50,512 nucleotides of DNA, from positions 1 through 50,512 of the forward strand of contig CAYISZ010000005.1 of NCBI GenBank assembly GCA_964366455.1, read 5' to 3'. Positions 47,045-50,512 of the stretch are shown here, in pieces. This DNA is from CAZLQR01 sp964366455. GTDB taxonomy: Bacteria > Patescibacteriota > Microgenomatia > UBA1406 > GWC2-37-13. Numbering within the stretch: position 1 is the first letter of the stretch; the number at the start of each line of letters is the position of its first letter. The notes beneath the pieces were generated by a model. The model saw nothing but the letters and a program-made list of their open reading frames with translations. It did not search any database and had not been told where the DNA came from. The translations under genes and the position numbers were made by a program.

Positions 47045-48484
47045 TTATTTCGTTGAGGACGGTAATGGTACCTGAAAATTTGTTAATACCTGATTTACGC
47101 CAGATTCCGCTGTACTAAGTGCCTGTTCATATGATACTCCTTGGATGGTTTCGTTTATAGCATTTTGGATATACCCTGCAATTGAATCATTAAGCCCTCC
47201 ATCATAGGTCCGAGAAATTGAAGGAATGGACCTGTAAGATCCCTCGCCTTTAGCCTGCTTGATTACAGCTCCCAAATATTCGTGATTCGCAAGTAGCTCT
47301 CCTAGATCCTGACGTGAATATGCAGCTCCGAACAATCTGACCTTTGACTGAAGTTCAAACATCTTTGTCTCCGATTCCTTTTCAGAAAGGAATTTCAAGA
47401 ATTTCCATGCCTCAGACTGATTTTTGCTATAACGCGACACGCCTTCTACCCAATACGATGCTATCGAAAGAGGCTTGCTGCCCGGGATCACAGGAACAGG
47501 TACCACCTTAATTGAAAGGTCTGGATTTATAGCCTTAATCGAAAGAGCCTGCCAAGAAGGGGCTATAATCATAGCTACCTTTTCCTGAGCAAATGCCTGT
47601 ACTGAGTTTGGCATCAACTCATCCCAAGTCGCAGAGTCTGACTCAGCGAATCTACGGTAACTTTCTAAAGCCCCCGCTGCTTCGGGCCTGCTCAGTTGTC
47701 TAATGTCACCACCGTTTTGAGCAAGAAATAATCCAAAAATATCTGAATAATGTTCGATGTTGGATGCAGTTCCAAGAGCAATACCTGAAGTAACTATTCT
47801 CCCATCCTTATTTTTGACCGTGAGCTTAGATACATCGTCTAAAATATCTTCCCAACTTATTGGTCCCGACCCAATCCCCGCTTTTTTAAAAAGCTCCTGA
47901 TTGTACATGAGTACAAGACCATCTATGCTCAAAGGCATGCCGTAAACTTTCTCATCTACTACTAAATCTCTAGCGTGAATCGGGTAAAACGTCTTCTTAA
48001 ACTCCTCTACGGTCATCGCAGACGAGGGTATCGGCGCAACAATCTCACGAATTTGAGGTATCCAGGTATTGTGGTATCGAAAGATGTCAGGTCCCGTACC
48101 ATTTTTACCTCGTGTTAAAATTTTTACTCTATAGTCGGTCGGGACCATCTTTGTATAGGTTATGGAAACATTAGGATTTTCCTTCTTATAGTCCTCAATT
48201 AATGGCTCGATTACTTCCCGATCTTCCCAAACCCCCCAATAAGCAAGTTCTACTGCTTTCTTACTATCGTTCCCCTTCAAGAAGAAGCTTAAAAGCAAAC
48301 CAAAAATGACGATAAAAAATAACACCGAGCCTCCCACGAGGAAATACTTTATAGTGTGATCTGAGTGAGGTTCGGTAGGAGAAGGCGAAAGAGGTGTTGC
48401 AGCGGTCTTTTGCGCTGGTGTGACAAGCTCGGGGGCAGCTTCCTCAGCTTGCAATGGACGTGGATTTATTTTATCATCAACCAT
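47045..48484 (-). CDS. Extracellular solute-binding protein (carbohydrate type)
   Basis: Binding component of a sugar ABC importer, membrane-tethered. A Pro/Thr-rich cytoplasmic start and one helix (YFLVGGSVLFFIVIFGLLLSFFL) precede the family 1 solute-binding fold: VELAYWGVWEDREVIEPLIEDYKKENPNVSITYTKM, GTGPDIFRYHNTW, PLSIDGLVLMYNQELFKKAG, AQEKVAMIIAPSWQA and SEAWKFLKFLSEKESE. No permease or ATPase genes follow, so partners are elsewhere or the protein has another surface role. ATG 48484 is chosen because the 7 bases upstream separate it from TATCAT (minus strand 48492-48497). Confidence 0.88.
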   Translation of the reverse strand: MVDDKINPRPLQAEEAAPELVTPAQKTAATPLSPSPTEPHSDHTIKYFLVGGSVLFFIVIFGLLLSFFLKGNDSKKAVELAYWGVWEDREVIEPLIEDYKKENPNVSITYTKMVPTDYRVKILTRGKNGTGPDIFRYHNTWIPQIREIVAPIPSSAMTVEEFKKTFYPIHARDLVVDEKVYGMPLSIDGLVLMYNQELFKKAGIGSGPISWEDILDDVSKLTVKNKDGRIVTSGIALGTASNIEHYSDIFGLFLAQNGGDIRQLSRPEAAGALESYRRFAESDSATWDELMPNSVQAFAQEKVAMIIAPSWQALSIKAINPDLSIKVVPVPVIPGSKPLSIASYWVEGVSRYSKNQSEAWKFLKFLSEKESETKMFELQSKVRLFGAAYSRQDLGELLANHEYLGAVIKQAKGEGSYRSIPSISRTYDGGLNDSIAGYIQNAINETIQGVSYEQALSTAESGVNQVLTNFQVPLPSSTK

Positions 48485-48491
48485 ACGATTT

Positions 48492-49907
48492 ATGATACCA
48501 AATATCAAGGCTGAGCGCTCTGTCTTTTATCACTCCTTAGTAGCTGGCGCACTGGTTTTTATCGGCACTATTGCGCTCGTGGCTCTTTTAACAACCATTA
48601 TGTCTCGGAGGATTGGCTCTCGCATCTTTCCGAACGTCTACATTAACTCGTATAATGTTGGTAATCTTTCCAAGGAACAGGCTTCAAAACTACTTGCACG
48701 GTCCAACGCTCCATTTGCGAAAACCTCTGTCACTGTCCTGTACAAATCGGATCCCATCGCTACACTCTCTGCAAAAGTCCTGAATCTCCGGCTAAACACT
48801 GATGATGTTGTTGAGCAGGCATATCTAATAGGTCGGGTAAATCACATGCCTTCTAGATTTATCCAAAGAATTCACACATTATTTGGAATTAAAAAATATG
48901 AATTTGGAACTTCCTTAACTTATGACGAACATCGCTTTAACGAAGTTGTGGAAACGGCGGAAGACTCTTACAACAAGCCTGCAAAAAATGCGCTATTCTC
49001 CTTCAAAGATGGACGTGTTACTAAGTTTCAACCCGAGACGAATGGTGTACAGATTGAGTCTAAGCTACTACTAACCGATGCGCGGCAGAAAATTCAGACC
49101 ATGAAGTCGAATCCAAGAAGTGTTTCGGTAGAGCTTAAAGCAAAGGTGCTTAAGCCTGAAATAACTCTGGCACAATCAAACAACTTTGGAATCGAGGAGT
49201 TAATCGGTGAAGGGCAGTCCAACTACACGCACTCTATCCCAGGACGTGAGCACAACGTTGTTCTTGGTACATCCAAATTTAATGGTGTCCTCATTCCAAA
49301 AGGCGAGACATTCTCATTTAATAGCACCGTTGGGGATATTTCTGCGTTAACCGGATATCAGCCAGCATACATAATTCAAAACGGTAAAACAGTATTGGGG
49401 GATGGTGGTGGAATCTGTCAAGTTTCAACGACATTATTCCGCGCTGCTATAAATACTGGTCTGCCAATACTTAACAGAACTGCTCATGCATACCGGGTTT
49501 CATATTATGAAAACGACTCGGGACCTGGATTTGATGCCACGGTATTCTCACCATCGGTTGATTTGAAGTTCAAAAATGACACTCCTGCCGCTATTTTGAT
49601 TCAAACCGAGGTTGATGAGGTTAATAAATTGGTCTACTTCAAGCTTTATGGTAAAAAAGACAATCGCAAAGTGGAAATTTCTAAAGCGGAAGTATGGGAT
49701 GTCGCTCCACCACCAGAAGCTTCTTATGAAGATGACCCAACTCTTCAAAGAGGAATAACCAAACAGGTTGATTTCAGCGCATGGGGTGCAAAGGCAAGAT
49801 TTAGTTACAAAGTAACTTATCCAAACAAAGAAGTTAAAAATGAGGTGTTCTATTCAGTCTACCGACCATGGAAAGCAGTTTTCCTCGTCGGCACTAAAGA
49901 TTCTTAA
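48492..49907 (+). CDS. VanW family protein with N-terminal peptidoglycan-binding-like domain
   Basis: 471 residues. A membrane helix (SLVAGALVFIGTIALVALLTTIM) is followed by a domain like the putative peptidoglycan-binding one seen before VanW (NVYINSYNVGNLSKEQASKLLA), and a VanW domain with SIPGREHNVVLGTSKFNGVLIPKGETFSFNSTVGD, GGGICQVSTTLFRAAINTGLPILNRTAHAYRVSYYE. VanW proteins act at the cell wall, but their reaction is unresolved. ATG 48492 is separated from the divergent solute-binding protein by 7 bases, so the two share one regulatory region. Confidence 0.9.
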   Translation: MIPNIKAERSVFYHSLVAGALVFIGTIALVALLTTIMSRRIGSRIFPNVYINSYNVGNLSKEQASKLLARSNAPFAKTSVTVLYKSDPIATLSAKVLNLRLNTDDVVEQAYLIGRVNHMPSRFIQRIHTLFGIKKYEFGTSLTYDEHRFNEVVETAEDSYNKPAKNALFSFKDGRVTKFQPETNGVQIESKLLLTDARQKIQTMKSNPRSVSVELKAKVLKPEITLAQSNNFGIEELIGEGQSNYTHSIPGREHNVVLGTSKFNGVLIPKGETFSFNSTVGDISALTGYQPAYIIQNGKTVLGDGGGICQVSTTLFRAAINTGLPILNRTAHAYRVSYYENDSGPGFDATVFSPSVDLKFKNDTPAAILIQTEVDEVNKLVYFKLYGKKDNRKVEISKAEVWDVAPPPEASYEDDPTLQRGITKQVDFSAWGAKARFSYKVTYPNKEVKNEVFYSVYRPWKAVFLVGTKDS

Positions 49908-49914
49908 GATTTGT

Positions 49915-50472
49915 TTACCTAAATAGTCTTGGGCGGCCGAGTTTGTATGAAGGGTCTTTGAGATTGCGATCTCCAATTTTCTTTGCTGGAACTCCTGCAA
50001 CAACTGTGAATGGCTCTACGTCCTTTGTCACAATCGCACCTGCGGCAACTACCGCACCCTTACCTACAGTAACACCAGGGAGAATTATTGCCCGAGGTCC
50101 AATGAATACATAGTCTTCAATGGTTACTGGTTTACTAATGGCTTTAAATGTTGCGTCGTGAATATCGTGCTGAGAATTGTAAACCATAACCTCTGAGCTA
50201 AGAGCAACGTGATTACCTATCTTAAGTTTGTCTCGTCCATCAAGCACAGAATTTTCACCAATGACGGTGTCGTCGCCTATCTCAATTCCTTTAGGCTCAT
50301 AAAAAATCGCTCCCATGTGGATAGTCGATCCTTTTCCAATCTTGATGCCTGCTGATTGCTGGATTGCTTTTCTTACAGTGTGTGAAGGAATTAGGCCAAA
50401 CAAATGAACCAAAAAAACCGAGGTCTCGGTAATTACGGCTGTCAAACGACTTATTATTTTTCCAATTATCAT
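49915..50472 (-). CDS. Hexapeptide-repeat acyltransferase (WbbJ-like)
   Basis: Left-handed beta-helix transferase that acetylates sugars or similar substrates. Hexapeptide turns are visible in IGKGSTIHMGAIF, IGDDTVIGENSVLDGRDKLKIGNHVALSSEV, and ITVGKGAVVAAGAIVTKDVEPFTVVAGVPAKKIG. The N terminus has a hydrophobic stretch (ITETSVFLVHLFGLIP). ATG 50472 follows TATAAT by 8 bases on the minus strand. It probably decorates the cell-surface glycan; no substrate can be read from the sequence. Confidence 0.9.
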   Translation of the reverse strand: MIIGKIISRLTAVITETSVFLVHLFGLIPSHTVRKAIQQSAGIKIGKGSTIHMGAIFYEPKGIEIGDDTVIGENSVLDGRDKLKIGNHVALSSEVMVYNSQHDIHDATFKAISKPVTIEDYVFIGPRAIILPGVTVGKGAVVAAGAIVTKDVEPFTVVAGVPAKKIGDRNLKDPSYKLGRPRLFR

Positions 50473-50480
50473 ATGGTTTT

Positions 50481-50486
50481 ATTATA
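50481..50486 (-). promoter_or_regulatory. -10 box of the hexapeptide acyltransferase gene
   Basis: TATAAT on the minus strand, 8 bases before the ATG; predicts a leaderless transcript. The -35 region is near the window edge and unclear. Confidence 0.5.
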
Positions 50487-50512
50487 TACCTCCACCGTTT
50501 CCTTAGCCATCT

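Overview
The window looks like a chromosome fragment from a Candidate Phyla Radiation (Patescibacteria) bacterium, probably a Microgenomates-type lineage. The evidence is combined: GC is moderate to low; genes are packed with tiny gaps or ATGA overlaps; several housekeeping enzymes are shortened (AlaRS without C-Ala, RecO without its zinc part, a 579-residue UvrD/PcrA helicase, a 215-residue TIM); the lysyl-tRNA synthetase is class I (archaeal type); and there are DUF4012, sortase, LCP, VanW, PilN/PilO and baseplate-J-like membrane proteins. TGA, TAA and TAG all act as ordinary stops, so there is no sign of the recoded TGA of Gracilibacteria. The phylum call is inference from gene content; there is no rRNA here.

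Layout. 1-2351: end of ftsH and a stand-alone Pol I-type 5'-3' exonuclease. 2326-3355: two small unknown minus-strand genes, each with the same upstream element and promoter. 3381-8074: surface polysaccharide genes (glycosyltransferase, mannose-1-P guanylyltransferase, sugar-phosphate transferase) and a DUF4012 membrane protein. 8082-14020: recO, glycyl-tRNA synthetase, rpsT, PilN/PilO-like proteins and two surface proteins with LPxTG-like tails. 14038-23482: LCP ligase, tpiA, UvrD helicase, an apparently frameshifted pyrE, a 2H phosphoesterase, secA, two exported proteins and NAD(P)HX dehydratase. 23633-27590: alaS, a DsbA-like protein, a GIY-YIG gene with inverted repeats next to tRNA-Glu, and greA. 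27577-30776: a T-box-controlled class I LysRS with an extra B3/B4-type domain, then an HD protein. 30817-39877: the de novo UMP genes pyrF, pyrD, pyrC, carB, carA, a 40-codon unknown gene, pyrB and a Maf-like gene; with pyrE at 17.5 kb the UMP set is complete. 39893-41764: rdgB and serS. 41776-50472: cell envelope block (bifunctional PBP, sortase, actin-like/baseplate-J-like membrane protein, solute-binding protein, VanW protein, hexapeptide acyltransferase).

Three themes run across the window. First, at least 16 genes have a -10 box 5-9 bases before the start codon, often with a recognisable -35, which predicts leaderless mRNAs; rpsT is the clear Shine-Dalgarno exception. Second, small dispersed repeats (palindromes such as TCCGCCAGCTGGCGGA and TTCGACAAGCTCA, and AT-rich word repeats) sit between genes, inside coding regions and inside a riboswitch. 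Third, there are several candidate undescribed arrangements: a GIY-YIG gene bounded by inverted repeats with a duplicated tRNA-Glu 3' end; an intrinsic terminator inside the translated leader of the pyr operon; an ATGA-coupled small gene between pyrB and carA; and a class I LysRS fused to a B3/B4-like domain under a compact T-box.
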